This document shows, in pieces, positions 1 to 9,502 of a stretch of DNA of 64,000 nucleotides; position 1 is the first letter of the stretch, and each line of letters starts with the position of its first letter. Origin of the DNA: an uncultured Lachnospiraceae bacterium (GTDB lineage Bacteria; Bacillota; Clostridia; Lachnospirales; Lachnospiraceae); the NCBI GenBank assembly GCA_910584845.1, contig CAJUDH010000015.1, positions 12,886 through 76,885 of the forward strand. Direction: 5' to 3'. A program made the position numbers and the translations under genes. The notes below the pieces were generated by a model. That model was not told the origin of the DNA and did no database searches. It worked only from the letters and a program-made list of their open reading frames with translations.

Positions 1-1
1 A

Positions 2-853
2 TTGCTTTTTATCGACAATGATTCCCAGGACGGCACCCGGGCGGCCATCCGCCGGCTGTGCAGGGAGGACAGGAATATTAAGGGGATTTTCAACGCTAAA
101 AATTTTGGGCAGTTTAATTCCCCCTATTATGCCATGCTCCAGACGTCCGGCGACTGTACGGTGCTGATGGCGGCGGACTTCCAGGATCCGGTGGAGATGG
201 TCCCCCGATTTGTTAAGGAGTGGGAAAACGGCTACAAAATCGTGATTGGCATTAAAGAGTCCAGCAGGGAAAACAAGGTGATGTATTGGCTTCGGGGCTG
301 TTATTATAAATGCATCAAATGGCTGTCGGATGTGGAACAGATTGAGCAGTTTACCGGGTTCGGCCTGTATGACGCCAAGTTTATCCAGGTACTGAGGGAT
401 TTGCGGGACCCTACGCCGTTTCTGAGGGGGATTGTGGCAGAGCTGGGGTTCCGCCGCAAGGAGATCCCCTATGACCAGCCCCTTCGGCGTGCAGGCAAGA
501 CCAGCAACAATTTTTACCGCCTGTATGATGCCGCCATGCTTAGTGTTACCTCGTACACGAAAGCGGGGCTGCGGCTGGCCACTTTTGTAGGGGGGTTCAG
601 CTGCGCGGCCAGTATGGGGGTAGCGTTGCTTTACCTGATTATGAAATTAATCTGGTGGGAGCGTTTTCCGGCCGGGATGGCCCCTATGCTCTTAGGAATG
701 CTGTTTTTGGGGTCCGTACAGATTTTTTTCATTGGCATGGTGGGGGAATACGTACTGGCCATCAATCAGCGGATGATGGGCAGGCCGCTGGTTGTGGAAG
801 AGGAACGGCTGAATTTCGAGGAGGGGGCCATATCGGATGAAGTACAAAATTGA
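2..853 (+). CDS. GT2 glycosyltransferase, GtrB/DPM1-like (5' partial)
   Basis: The reading frame is already open at the window edge, so the N-terminus is missing; the visible part starts inside the nucleotide-sugar fold (FIDNDSQDGT, the usual DDGSTDGT motif) and includes AADFQDP. Two hydrophobic membrane segments near the C-terminus (visible residues about 195-260) with the EYV(L)AINQR end are typical of GtrB/ArnC/DPM1-type enzymes. These transfer a sugar from a nucleotide donor to a polyprenyl phosphate on the cytoplasmic face. It overlaps the next gene by 17 bp, which suggests translational coupling in a polysaccharide operon. The sugar cannot be predicted. Family assignment is firm. Confidence 0.88.
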   Translation: MLFIDNDSQDGTRAAIRRLCREDRNIKGIFNAKNFGQFNSPYYAMLQTSGDCTVLMAADFQDPVEMVPRFVKEWENGYKIVIGIKESSRENKVMYWLRGCYYKCIKWLSDVEQIEQFTGFGLYDAKFIQVLRDLRDPTPFLRGIVAELGFRRKEIPYDQPLRRAGKTSNNFYRLYDAAMLSVTSYTKAGLRLATFVGGFSCAASMGVALLYLIMKLIWWERFPAGMAPMLLGMLFLGSVQIFFIGMVGEYVLAINQRMMGRPLVVEEERLNFEEGAISDEVQN

Positions 854-3038
854 CGTAGTAAGGATCCGTGAAAATTCCATAACGTTAAACGGCTGGGTAG
901 TGGGGAAAACGCCGGAATCCAAGGCTTCATTCCGCGTCCTTGACGAGCGGCGAAAACCGGTGAAAATCCGCTGCGTGCCTACCCGGAGGGATGATGTTAG
1001 CCAAATATATTATAAGAAGGTTTACGATAAGGATTTTGGGTTTGACATCACTTTCCCCTATGAGCGGGGGCGCACCTACTGGCTGCTGATCCGTTGCGGC
1101 GGACGGGAGGCCCGGGTCAAGTTTAACGAGGAATTGATCGCCAGGAGGGCCAGCGTCGCCTACAAACGTATGGAGAAAATCCGTGACCTGATGAATTGGG
1201 AGACGGTCCGGGTTGCGATGGAATTTGCCAAAAAACATGGGGTGAAGGCTTTGTTTTTAAAATCCAAGCATAAGCTTCAGGGATTGGACAATGATTATGA
1301 CTATAAGGAATGGTACAGCCTGACAAAGCCAAGCCCGGAGGAGCTGGCAAGGCAGCGGAGGGAGGGGGTTGCCAGCCGGCCTCTGATTTCTGTTGTTATC
1401 CCTGCATACAAGACCCCGGAAAAGTATTTAAGGGAAATGATGGATTCTATATTGGCCCAAACCTATGAAAACTGGGAGGTTTGCGTAGCCAATGGAAGCC
1501 CTAAAGGGGAAGGGGGGGCGGTGGAAAAGGTAATGGGGCAATATGCCGGTAAAGACAGCCGTTTCCGCTGCAAAAACCTGGGAGAAAACCTGGGTATTTC
1601 CGGAAATACCAACGCGGCCATTGAGATGGCCAACGGCGATTATATCTTGCTGGCGGATCATGACGACACCTTGCCGGAACATGCCCTTTATGAGGTGGCG
1701 GCGGCGATCAATGCCCATCCGGATTGCCAGGTGATCTATTCCGATGAAGATAAGCTGGATATGGACGGCGGCGCTTTGTTCGACCCTCATTTTAAACCGG
1801 ATTTTAACCCGGACCTGTTGACCAGCGTCAATTATATTTGCCATTTGCTGGTGGTAAGGCGGGATTTGCTGGAGCAGGTGGGGGGATTTTGCCATGAGTT
1901 TGACGGGGCCCAGGATTATGATTTTATTTTCCGGTGCACTGAGGCGGCAAAGGAAATATACCACATCCCCAAGGTGCTGTACCATTGGCGGTGCCATCAG
2001 GATTCCACTGCCAGCAACCCTCAAAGCAAGCTTTATGCCTTTGAGGCCGGTTCCCGCGCGATTATGGCCCACTACAGGCGTTGTGGGATCCCGGCAGAGA
2101 AAGTGGAAAAGGGCGTGGATTATGGCATCTACCATACGACTTTCCGGATCCAGGGCGACCCATTGGTTTCTGTGGTAATCCCCAACAAAGACCATGTGAA
2201 AGATTTGGACCTTTGCCTGCGCTCCATTTTGAATCAAGCTACTTACCGGAACCTGGAATTTATTATTATTGAAAACAACAGTACCCATAAAGAGACATTT
2301 GCTTATTACGACGCCATACAAAAGGAGTTTCCGCAAGTCCGGGTGGTAGTCTGGAAGCGGGAGTTTAATTATTCGGCTATTAATAATTACGGCGCCACGT
2401 TTGCAAAAGGGCAATATCTTTTGTTCCTCAATAATGATACGGAGCTGATGGAACCCAGGATTTTTGAGGAAATGCTGGGCTTTTGCCAGCGGGAGGAAGT
2501 GGGGGCCGTAGGGGCACGCCTGCTTTACCAGGATGATACCATCCAACACGCGGGGGTGGTGGTAGGCTTTGGCGGGATTGCGGGCCATACCTTTATCGGT
2601 TTGCATAAAGCGGAGAACAGCTATTTCCACCGTGCCATGTGCGCCCAGGATTATAGCGCGGTGACGGCTGCCTGCATGATGACCAAGGCGGAATTGTTCC
2701 GCCAGGTAGGGGGCTTTACGGAAGAATTGGCTGTTGCGTTTAATGATATTGACTATTGTATGAAAGTCCGCGCTGCCGGCCGCCTGGTGGTTTATGCGCC
2801 TTATGCGCTGATGTACCATTACGAATCCAAATCCCGGGGGCTGGAGGACACGCCGGAAAAGGTGGCCCGTTTCCATCGGGAAATTGCTATTTTTTCCCGG
2901 CGCTGGCCGGAGATCCTGGCCAAAGGGGACCCTTATTACAACCCGAACCTGACGTTACGTAAATCGAATTTTGCCTTGCGGGACTTGCTGAAGGAAAAAA
3001 TAGGGGAACCTTATAAACTGGAAGTGGGGGGGCTATGA
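837..3038 (+). CDS. Tandem-domain GT2 glycosyltransferase
   Basis: The 733-residue protein has an N-terminal region of about 180 residues with no motif I recognise, followed by two GT2 catalytic domains. Domain 1 starts near residue 182 (LISVVIPAYK, then DHDD as the metal-binding DxD). Domain 2 starts near residue 445 (VSVVIPNKDH, then LNNDTEL). No membrane segments are seen, so it is probably cytosolic or peripheral. Two-domain GT2 proteins of this kind usually build repeating units of O-antigen-like or rhamnan polysaccharides, each domain adding one residue. It overlaps the upstream GT by 17 bp and the downstream GT by 4 bp (ATGA), so it lies in the middle of a tight operon. Confidence 0.88.
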   Translation: MKYKIDVVRIRENSITLNGWVVGKTPESKASFRVLDERRKPVKIRCVPTRRDDVSQIYYKKVYDKDFGFDITFPYERGRTYWLLIRCGGREARVKFNEELIARRASVAYKRMEKIRDLMNWETVRVAMEFAKKHGVKALFLKSKHKLQGLDNDYDYKEWYSLTKPSPEELARQRREGVASRPLISVVIPAYKTPEKYLREMMDSILAQTYENWEVCVANGSPKGEGGAVEKVMGQYAGKDSRFRCKNLGENLGISGNTNAAIEMANGDYILLADHDDTLPEHALYEVAAAINAHPDCQVIYSDEDKLDMDGGALFDPHFKPDFNPDLLTSVNYICHLLVVRRDLLEQVGGFCHEFDGAQDYDFIFRCTEAAKEIYHIPKVLYHWRCHQDSTASNPQSKLYAFEAGSRAIMAHYRRCGIPAEKVEKGVDYGIYHTTFRIQGDPLVSVVIPNKDHVKDLDLCLRSILNQATYRNLEFIIIENNSTHKETFAYYDAIQKEFPQVRVVVWKREFNYSAINNYGATFAKGQYLLFLNNDTELMEPRIFEEMLGFCQREEVGAVGARLLYQDDTIQHAGVVVGFGGIAGHTFIGLHKAENSYFHRAMCAQDYSAVTAACMMTKAELFRQVGGFTEELAVAFNDIDYCMKVRAAGRLVVYAPYALMYHYESKSRGLEDTPEKVARFHREIAIFSRRWPEILAKGDPYYNPNLTLRKSNFALRDLLKEKIGEPYKLEVGGL

Positions 3039-4042
3039 AAAGTATAACGATCATTATTCCCAATTACAACGGCCTTGCCTTTTTGCCGCCTTGCCTGGCT
3101 GCCTTAAAGCGCCAGTCATGCCAGGATTTTGACCTTTTGGTGGTGGATAACGGTTCAGATGACGGCAGCCGCCAATGGCTGGAGGAACACCGTGTCCCGT
3201 CTGTTTTCCTGCCGGAAAACACAGGCTTTTCAGGGGCGGCCAATGTAGGGATCCGCGCGGCAAAGACCCCTTATGTCATTTTGCTTAACAATGATACAAA
3301 AGCAGGGGTTCATTATGTGGAGCACCTGTTAAAAGCCATCCAGGCTTCACCCAAGATTTTTTCTGTCAGCCCCAAAATGGTGCAAATGCAGGATGAAAGC
3401 CTGGTAGACGACGCCGGGGATATGTATTCCATAATGGGCTGGGCTTACCAGCGGGGGGTAGGGCAGGAGGCGAAACGCTACAACCGGCCATGCCACATTT
3501 TTGCCGCGTGTGCCGGGGCGGCTATCTACCGGAGGTGTGTTTTTGACAAGATCGGCCTTTTTGATGAAATGCATTTTGCCTATTTGGAAGATATAGACGT
3601 GGGCTACCGGGCTAAAATTGCCGGGTATTTCAACCTGTATTGCCCAAAGGCAGTAGTGCGCCACGTGGGCAGCGGTACCAGCGGATCCAAATATAATGAA
3701 TTTAAAGTACGGCTGGCTGCCCGCAATAATGTTTACCTGAATTATAAAAACATGCCTTATTGGCAGCTTTTGGCCAATAGCCTGCCGATTGCCGCGGGGC
3801 TGGCGGTGAAATATATGTTTTTCCGCAAAATGGGTTTGGAAAAGGCGTTCCTTTCCGGATTCTGGGAAGGGGTGCGGACTGCGGGGAAGGCCAAAAAGGC
3901 GGCTTTCCCGGAGGCCCGCTTTAGCGATTACCTGGCCATACAATGGGAGCTGGCCTATGGTGCGGTTTTATATGTTTATGAGTTTTCCCGGCGCCAAATC
4001 CGCAAAAAAAGGGAAAAGGCTGTAGATTTAAGAGAAAATTAA
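3035..4042 (+). CDS. GT2 rhamnosyltransferase-like glycosyltransferase
   Basis: A 335-residue single-domain GT2 enzyme. It begins with SITIIIPNYNG, carries DNGSDDGS and the LLNNDT metal-binding motif, then the YLEDIDVGYRAK acceptor-side motif and a conserved HVGSGTSG segment near residue 210. This architecture is that of the WbbL/RfbF-type family, which often transfers rhamnose to a lipid-linked acceptor; the donor sugar is inferred from family only. The ATG overlaps the stop of the previous gene (ATGA). A gap of 75 bp follows before the phosphotransferase gene. Confidence 0.87.
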   Translation: MKSITIIIPNYNGLAFLPPCLAALKRQSCQDFDLLVVDNGSDDGSRQWLEEHRVPSVFLPENTGFSGAANVGIRAAKTPYVILLNNDTKAGVHYVEHLLKAIQASPKIFSVSPKMVQMQDESLVDDAGDMYSIMGWAYQRGVGQEAKRYNRPCHIFAACAGAAIYRRCVFDKIGLFDEMHFAYLEDIDVGYRAKIAGYFNLYCPKAVVRHVGSGTSGSKYNEFKVRLAARNNVYLNYKNMPYWQLLANSLPIAAGLAVKYMFFRKMGLEKAFLSGFWEGVRTAGKAKKAAFPEARFSDYLAIQWELAYGAVLYVYEFSRRQIRKKREKAVDLREN

Positions 4043-4117
4043 TAGAACAATAGGAAGAATTCGTGTATAATCGTTACCGCCGGGGTACTTTAAGGGTGAT
4101 GGGTAAGGTGAAACATT

Positions 4118-5533
4118 ATGATAAAAGATAACCAAAAGAGATTGAACCGCCTTCACGTGCTCCTTGACGCGCTGGTAATTGTGGCGGCTTATGTCTTTAG
4201 CTGGTATATCATGATTGGGAGCGGGTGGTTCCGGGCGGCCAACGAGGTGCTGGGCCCCGGGATTTATCTGGGTGTGCTGGTGGCCGTGGTGCCGGTTTAT
4301 TTATTGCTGTATGGATTTTTCCATTTATTTACCCCCAAAAGGGCCCAGGGGCGCCGGCAGGAATTTGCCAATATTTGCAAAGCCAACCTGGTAGGGCTTT
4401 CCATGGCGGGCCTGGTGTTATATTTAGGGGGGAAGAACCCATACTTCCAGCATTTTTCCCGAAGGATGGTTATGTTTTTTTTCTTGGCCAATACCGTGGC
4501 CGAGACTTTGGAGCGGAACCTGATCCGTTCGAGCCTGCGCGCCATCCGTGCCAAAGGGTATAACCAAAAACATGTCCTGCTGGTAGGGTACAGCAGGGCG
4601 GCGGAAAGCTATATTGACCGGGTACTGGCTAATCCGGCATGGGGCTACCAGATCCGTGGCATTTTAGATGACCACAGGCATTACGGGGAAAATTACCGGG
4701 GTGTCCGGGTTATCGGGTCCACCGGGAACTTAAAAAAAATCCTGGACATGAATTTGTTGGACGAGATTGCTATTACGTTAAGCATTAAAGACTATACCGG
4801 CCTGGAGAGGATCGTGGCCGAATGCGAAAAGTCAGGCGTGCATACCAAATTCATCCCCGATTATAATAAATTTATCCCTACCAGGCCTTATACAGAGGAT
4901 CTGCAGGGGCTTCCGGTGATTAATATCCGGCATGTCCCGTTAAGCAATCCGCTCAACGCCACCGTCAAACGGGGCGTGGATATTTTTGGGGCATTGGTTG
5001 CCTTGGCTTTGTTTTCCCCTATTATGCTGGGGGCGGCGGCCTTGATCAAGCTGACTTCTCCGGGGCCGGTTATTTATAGCCAGGAAAGGGTAGGGCTACA
5101 CAACCGCCCCTTTAAGATGTACAAATTCCGTTCCATGGAAGTGCAGGCGCCAGGTAGGGAGAAAGGCCAGTGGACTACGCCCCATGACCCCCGTGTGACG
5201 CCAATCGGCCGGTTGATCCGCAGTACCAGCGTGGATGAAATGCCGCAGCTTTTCAATGTGCTAGTAGGGAACATGAGCCTGGTGGGGCCACGGCCAGAGC
5301 GGCCGTTTTTTGTGGAACGGTTTAAAGAAGAGATACCGCGTTATATGATCAAACACCAGGTACGCCCGGGCATGACCGGGTGGGCTCAGATCAATGGGTA
5401 CCGGGGGGATACTTCCATTGAGAAACGGATCGAACATGACCTTTATTATATTGAGAACTGGACTATGGGGTTTGATTTTAAGATTTTGTTCTTGACATTT
5501 TTTAAAGGCTTTATCAATAAAAATGCCTATTGA
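4118..5533 (+). CDS. Undecaprenyl-phosphate sugar phosphotransferase (WbaP/WcaJ-type)
   Basis: A 471-residue polyprenyl glycosylphosphotransferase that starts a lipid-linked repeat unit by moving a sugar-1-phosphate onto undecaprenyl phosphate. The N-terminal half has about four membrane segments (residues 10-130), then a Rossmann-like CoA-binding-type domain (about 145-275, HVLLVGYS). The C-terminal bac_transf catalytic domain starts with KRGVDIFGAL and contains SPGPVIYSQERVG, MYKFRSM, the SLVGPRPERP signature and PGMTGWAQINGYRG. The start has an AAGGTGA Shine-Dalgarno site. A TATAAT at 4066-4071 might give a separate promoter, but no good -35 accompanies it. The substrate (glucose, galactose or other) cannot be read. 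Confidence 0.93.
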   Translation: MIKDNQKRLNRLHVLLDALVIVAAYVFSWYIMIGSGWFRAANEVLGPGIYLGVLVAVVPVYLLLYGFFHLFTPKRAQGRRQEFANICKANLVGLSMAGLVLYLGGKNPYFQHFSRRMVMFFFLANTVAETLERNLIRSSLRAIRAKGYNQKHVLLVGYSRAAESYIDRVLANPAWGYQIRGILDDHRHYGENYRGVRVIGSTGNLKKILDMNLLDEIAITLSIKDYTGLERIVAECEKSGVHTKFIPDYNKFIPTRPYTEDLQGLPVINIRHVPLSNPLNATVKRGVDIFGALVALALFSPIMLGAAALIKLTSPGPVIYSQERVGLHNRPFKMYKFRSMEVQAPGREKGQWTTPHDPRVTPIGRLIRSTSVDEMPQLFNVLVGNMSLVGPRPERPFFVERFKEEIPRYMIKHQVRPGMTGWAQINGYRGDTSIEKRIEHDLYYIENWTMGFDFKILFLTFFKGFINKNAY

Positions 5534-5566
5534 CTAATAATTTTTAATTTGAGAAGAGGTAGTTGC

Positions 5567-7627
5567 ATGAGCCACGAATATGATGAAGACAGAAAACGTA
5601 TGGCGGAGCGCAGGAGCCGGGGAAACCAAAAGGCAAGGGGGATGCGTGCAGAGCCGTCATCCGCAAGGCCGCAATCGGATGGGCTGAAAGTAATGAGTGG
5701 CGCTTCCATGCATTCTGCAAGAAGGCGGCCAGGCCGCCAAGGGGCGGCCCAGGCGGCGGCTACGGTACCCGGCGGCGGGCGGCTGGGAGGGGGTTCCCCC
5801 CGAAGGGGCCGGGACAACGGAAAGAAGAAAGTCCGCCGCAGGATTATTACCATGATCGTGGCAGAGTGCTTTGCTTTGATTTTTATTTTTGGCTATGCTT
5901 ACGTGATGCGGATGGTAAACAAAGTAAGCCGGCCGGAAATTAATATGGAGGCAATAGAGAACCAGGATTTGGATGTGGTTACCCGGGAGAAGCTAAAAGG
6001 CTATTGGACAATCGCCGTGTTTGGCGTGGATGCCAGGGACAAAGCGATTAACAGGGGAACCAATTCCGATGTAAATATTATCTGCAATATTAATCTGGAG
6101 ACCGGCGAGATTAAGCTGGTATCTTTGTTCCGCGACACTTATTTGAACATTTCCAAAGAAGGGAGCTACAATAAGTTTAACCAGGCATATTTCGTGGGGG
6201 GGCCGGAACAGGCTATGTCTGCGTTAAACCGTAACCTGGATTTAAACATAACGGACTATATTACTTTTAACTGGAAGGCGGTAGCGGACGCTATCAATAT
6301 ATTGGGGGGCGTGGATATTGAGCTGAGCAATGCGGAATTTTATTATATCAATTCCTTTATTACCGAGACGGTTAAAGTAACGGGTATTGGCTCCAAGCAG
6401 CTTACCCATGCGGGGATGAACCACCTGGACGGCGTCCAGGCAGTGGCTTATGGCAGGCTGCGCCTAATGGATACGGACTTCGCGAGGACGGAACGCCAGC
6501 GCAAGGTGATCAGTCAGGCTTTTGAGAAAGCCAAAACAGCGGATTTTGATACGTTGCGCCAGGTGCTTGGGGCGGTGTTCCCGCAGATATCCACCAGTTT
6601 ATGGGTAGATGATATTTATGTCAGCATGAAGAATATCAATAAATACCATCTGGGGGAGAGCATGGGGTTCCCGGCAGCCAGGGGAGATGCCAATATGGGC
6701 AAAAAGGGCGCCTGTGTCATTCCGCAGACTTTGGAAAGCAATGTGGTCAAGCTTCATGAGTTCTTGTTCGATACAGAAGAATATACGCCGTCGGAAGCCG
6801 TAAAGAGTATCAGCCAGAGGATAGCGGCGGATACCGGCATGTACAAAGAAGGCACTTATGTAAAAAATGTTAAGACGGATGGAGGGGTGATCCAGCCGCC
6901 AAAGACTACCGCGGCCCCATCCGAGCCTACCAAGGCGTCCAAGGAGACGGAGGCCGGCAAAACTTCATCTGCCAGCGAAAAGGAATATGAAGATATTTAT
7001 GTTTTAGACTCCAATGGGAGAAAGGTAAAGAAAACCATTGTCCGGGAGACGGACGGGGATGGGGATTATGTGAGGCAGGAAACCGACGCAGACGGGATTG
7101 CCATTGGCTGGGAGCTGGATGCAGACGGAAAGCTGGTCAGAAAAAGGAGAGGGGAGACTACCCCGGGCAGCGACAGCCAGCCGGGGGCAAACGTCAGGCC
7201 TACGCCTGCTGTAACCGATGAAGACGGGGATCCTGTGGAAACCAGCGCAAACCATGGCCTGGCACCGGGCGAGGACACGCAAGGGGGCAGCCCCACCCGG
7301 CCTGAAACCCGTCCGACAGCCGGAACGGACGTGATTTATCCGGCCAGGCCTACGGCTTCCCCCGAACCGGAAAGCTCCCGCAATTCCCTGGAAGGCCCTG
7401 GGGGCGGCCAGGGGGGATCCATGGAATATGAGACGACGCCATCCTATTCGGCACCGGTGTCGGCGCCCAATACCAGCCCGACCAGCGCGGTTACGCCAGG
7501 CGGGCCGGGCGGGCAAGGGGGAATGGCCCCCGCCCCGGGAGGGGAGGCCAACGGCGCCCCGCCTATGGGCAATGGATCCCAGGGGCCTACCGGGTCAGGG
7601 GGGATTGTCGCGGCTCCCGGGCAGTAA
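5567..7627 (+). CDS. LytR-CpsA-Psr (LCP) family glycopolymer ligase
   Basis: LCP proteins attach teichoic acids or capsular polysaccharide from the lipid carrier to peptidoglycan. I start at ATG 5567, behind an AGAGGT site at 5555-5560, rather than at the in-frame TTG 5549 (686 residues). A basic Arg/Gly-rich cytoplasmic segment of about 85 residues precedes one membrane helix (around residues 90-110). The extracellular LCP domain follows, with VFGVDARD, RGTNSDVN, LVSLFRDTY and, further on, RTERQRKVI. About 230 residues of Thr/Pro/Gly/Glu-rich low-complexity tail end the protein and probably lie in the wall. It directly follows the polysaccharide genes, which fits ligation of that polymer. 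Confidence 0.92.
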   Translation: MSHEYDEDRKRMAERRSRGNQKARGMRAEPSSARPQSDGLKVMSGASMHSARRRPGRQGAAQAAATVPGGGRLGGGSPRRGRDNGKKKVRRRIITMIVAECFALIFIFGYAYVMRMVNKVSRPEINMEAIENQDLDVVTREKLKGYWTIAVFGVDARDKAINRGTNSDVNIICNINLETGEIKLVSLFRDTYLNISKEGSYNKFNQAYFVGGPEQAMSALNRNLDLNITDYITFNWKAVADAINILGGVDIELSNAEFYYINSFITETVKVTGIGSKQLTHAGMNHLDGVQAVAYGRLRLMDTDFARTERQRKVISQAFEKAKTADFDTLRQVLGAVFPQISTSLWVDDIYVSMKNINKYHLGESMGFPAARGDANMGKKGACVIPQTLESNVVKLHEFLFDTEEYTPSEAVKSISQRIAADTGMYKEGTYVKNVKTDGGVIQPPKTTAAPSEPTKASKETEAGKTSSASEKEYEDIYVLDSNGRKVKKTIVRETDGDGDYVRQETDADGIAIGWELDADGKLVRKRRGETTPGSDSQPGANVRPTPAVTDEDGDPVETSANHGLAPGEDTQGGSPTRPETRPTAGTDVIYPARPTASPEPESSRNSLEGPGGGQGGSMEYETTPSYSAPVSAPNTSPTSAVTPGGPGGQGGMAPAPGGEANGAPPMGNGSQGPTGSGGIVAAPGQ

Positions 7628-7642
7628 GCCGTATATCCGCTG

Positions 7643-7707
7643 TTTTGGCATTTCCATAATATGGAGGAGGGGCCGGGCTACCAGCAGATGTGTCAAAAAT
7701 GCCAAAA
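7643..7707. repeat. 11-bp perfect inverted repeat with 43-nt spacer
   Basis: TTTTGGCATTT at 7643-7653 is matched exactly by AAATGCCAAAA at 7697-7707; a further GGGCATTT copy follows at 7710-7717. It lies just after the LCP gene stop and could form a long hairpin at the transcript end, but no U-run follows, so it is not a standard terminator. The rest of the 389-bp gap (7628-8016) holds no convincing gene, only a weak promoter near 7940. Confidence 0.5.
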
Positions 7708-7936
7708 TCGGGCATTTCGGCGGCCAACAGACAGCCTGGCAGGTGCACAGCCCCTATGGTAAAGGCTTAATGTTTTCATATATGTAAAGCTTTGAAAAAG
7801 ACGGCAAGGGCGTTCACACAGAAATTATAATTCCAACACAATTTTATCACATTTCCTTGTTATATTGATTGTAATGATTCGAAAGGCTTCAAAGAAGCAG
7901 CAATTCCGATTCATTGCCGCCATGGATGGAATGGGG

Positions 7937-7965
7937 TTGACAAAAGTGCCATGGCAAAAGATAGG
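7937..7965 (+). promoter_or_regulatory. Possible promoter for the HtrA-like gene
   Basis: A perfect TTGACA (7937-7942) is followed after 17 bp by GATAGG (7960-7965), a weak -10 element. It would give a leader of about 45 nt before the ATG at 8017. The -35 is good and the -10 is poor, so this is tentative. Confidence 0.35.
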
Positions 7966-8016
7966 AAAGACTAAAGGGAAGGGGATGTTTCCCAACCTTG
8001 GAAAGGGGATTATAAT

Positions 8017-9438
8017 ATGTACGAAAATGAAAAAGACGGAAAAGGAATAGACCGGGAAGCAGATTGGCGCCGGCAAGAGGCCCAGGGCTGGCAACAATAT
8101 GACCAGGCCCGGCAATATGACCAGGCCCAAAGGCAGTACGGCCAGGCCCAGCAGTATGGCCAAGATGCCCGTTACAACCGGATGAATATGGACCACATTC
8201 CCCAAGAGCCGAAAAACAGTTCCGGCAAAGGGGGTTCCCTGGCGGTAAAAGCGGCCGGGATTATAGCCGGGGCTATTGTGTTTGGCACGGTAGCCGGCAG
8301 CACCATGTTTGGGGTAAATACCTTAGGCGAGTTTGTGAAAAGCAAAAACGCCCCAAAAGAAAAGGTGCAGGTCAGTGTGGAAACAGCCGGTACCCAGGCG
8401 CCCGATGCATCGGCGGAGGCCATGCCAGCCCTTCAAACGGATGTGTCTTCCATCGTGGAGAGGGCTATGCCTTCTGTGGTGGCTATCACCAATACCATAG
8501 TGATGGAGCAGCGGCCCTGGTTTGGGCCCAGCCAGAGGTATGAAGTCCCCAGCAGCGGATCCGGCATTATTGTGGGCCAGAATGACGATGAGCTCTTAAT
8601 CGTGACCAACAACCATGTGGTGGAGGATTCCAAAGAGCTGCTGGTAACATTTATTGATGAAAATACCGTGAATGCTGCTATTAAAGGGACAGATTCGGAA
8701 AGCGACTTGGCGGTGATTGCCGTCCCCCTTGCCGATATTGAGCCAGAAACCATGGGGCAGATTAAAGTGGCTACATTGGGGGATTCCGATGCGCTGAAGG
8801 TAGGCCAAGGCGTGATCGCTATTGGAAACGCTTTGGGTTATGGCCAGTCGGTGACCGTGGGCTATGTGAGCGCATTGGATCGGGAAGTAAGGACAGAAGA
8901 ACAGGTTAGCCGTAACCTGCTTCAGACCGATGCAGCCATCAACCCAGGAAACAGCGGCGGGGCGCTTTTAAATATGAGGGGCGAGGTTGTGGGCATTAAT
9001 GCCGCCAAATACTCTTCCACAGAAGTAGAAGGGATCGGGTATGCCATCCCCATTTCCAAAGCCCAGGATATTATCAATGAATTGATGAACCGGAAGACCC
9101 GGGTAGAGGTGGAAGAAGGCAAACGGGGATATTTGGGTATTCAGGGAACCAACATTGACGATGTGGCGGCTGCTATGTACGGTATGCCACGGGGGGTCTA
9201 TATATATAAGATTATTGAAGGCGGCGCCGCTGGCCAATCTGACCTTAGGGAGAAAGACATTATTACCAAATTTGACGGGCAGGCCGTGCGTTCCATGGAA
9301 GATTTGCAAACTATGCTGACCTATTATGAAGGCGGCGCTACGGTTGCGCTGACGGTCCAATCCCTAAATAACGGGGAGTATGTGGAACGGAGCGTAGAAA
9401 TTACCCTTGGTTACCAAAGGGATGCCAAGGAACAATAA
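8017..9438 (+). CDS. HtrA/DegP-type membrane-anchored serine protease with PDZ domain
   Basis: A 473-residue surface quality-control protease. A Gln/Tyr-rich cytoplasmic tail (residues 25-50, repeated QYDQA/QYGQA units) precedes one membrane helix (about 75-100) and an extracellular trypsin-like S1C domain. The catalytic triad is intact: His200 (TNNHVV), Asp230 (SESDLAV) and Ser313 (PGNSGGAL). A PDZ domain occupies about 370-470 (GYLGIQG, GAAGQSDLREKDII). GGAAAGGGG upstream serves as ribosome-binding site. It degrades or refolds damaged exported proteins. Position between the LCP and ClpX genes fits envelope stress housekeeping. Confidence 0.94.
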   Translation: MYENEKDGKGIDREADWRRQEAQGWQQYDQARQYDQAQRQYGQAQQYGQDARYNRMNMDHIPQEPKNSSGKGGSLAVKAAGIIAGAIVFGTVAGSTMFGVNTLGEFVKSKNAPKEKVQVSVETAGTQAPDASAEAMPALQTDVSSIVERAMPSVVAITNTIVMEQRPWFGPSQRYEVPSSGSGIIVGQNDDELLIVTNNHVVEDSKELLVTFIDENTVNAAIKGTDSESDLAVIAVPLADIEPETMGQIKVATLGDSDALKVGQGVIAIGNALGYGQSVTVGYVSALDREVRTEEQVSRNLLQTDAAINPGNSGGALLNMRGEVVGINAAKYSSTEVEGIGYAIPISKAQDIINELMNRKTRVEVEEGKRGYLGIQGTNIDDVAAAMYGMPRGVYIYKIIEGGAAGQSDLREKDIITKFDGQAVRSMEDLQTMLTYYEGGATVALTVQSLNNGEYVERSVEITLGYQRDAKEQ

Positions 9439-9461
9439 GGGCTAAAACAGACATGGGATAA

Positions 9462-9502
9462 ACAAATACTCAGAGTGCTTTTACAGCGCCCTGAGTATTT
9501 GT
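9462..9502. repeat. 12-bp perfect inverted repeat after the HtrA-like gene
   Basis: ACAAATACTCAG (9462-9473) and CTGAGTATTTGT (9491-9502) are exact inverted copies. The loop can add GTGC/GCGC pairing, so the stem is strong. No T-run follows on the plus strand. It is placed like a transcript-end hairpin but may instead be an RNA-stability or processing structure. Confidence 0.6.

Noticed and set aside
1428..2876. 482-codon open frame on the minus strand opposite the tandem GT2 gene
   Set aside because: It mirrors a clear GT2 coding sequence, has no family motif and no ribosome-binding site; it arises from codon bias on the other strand.
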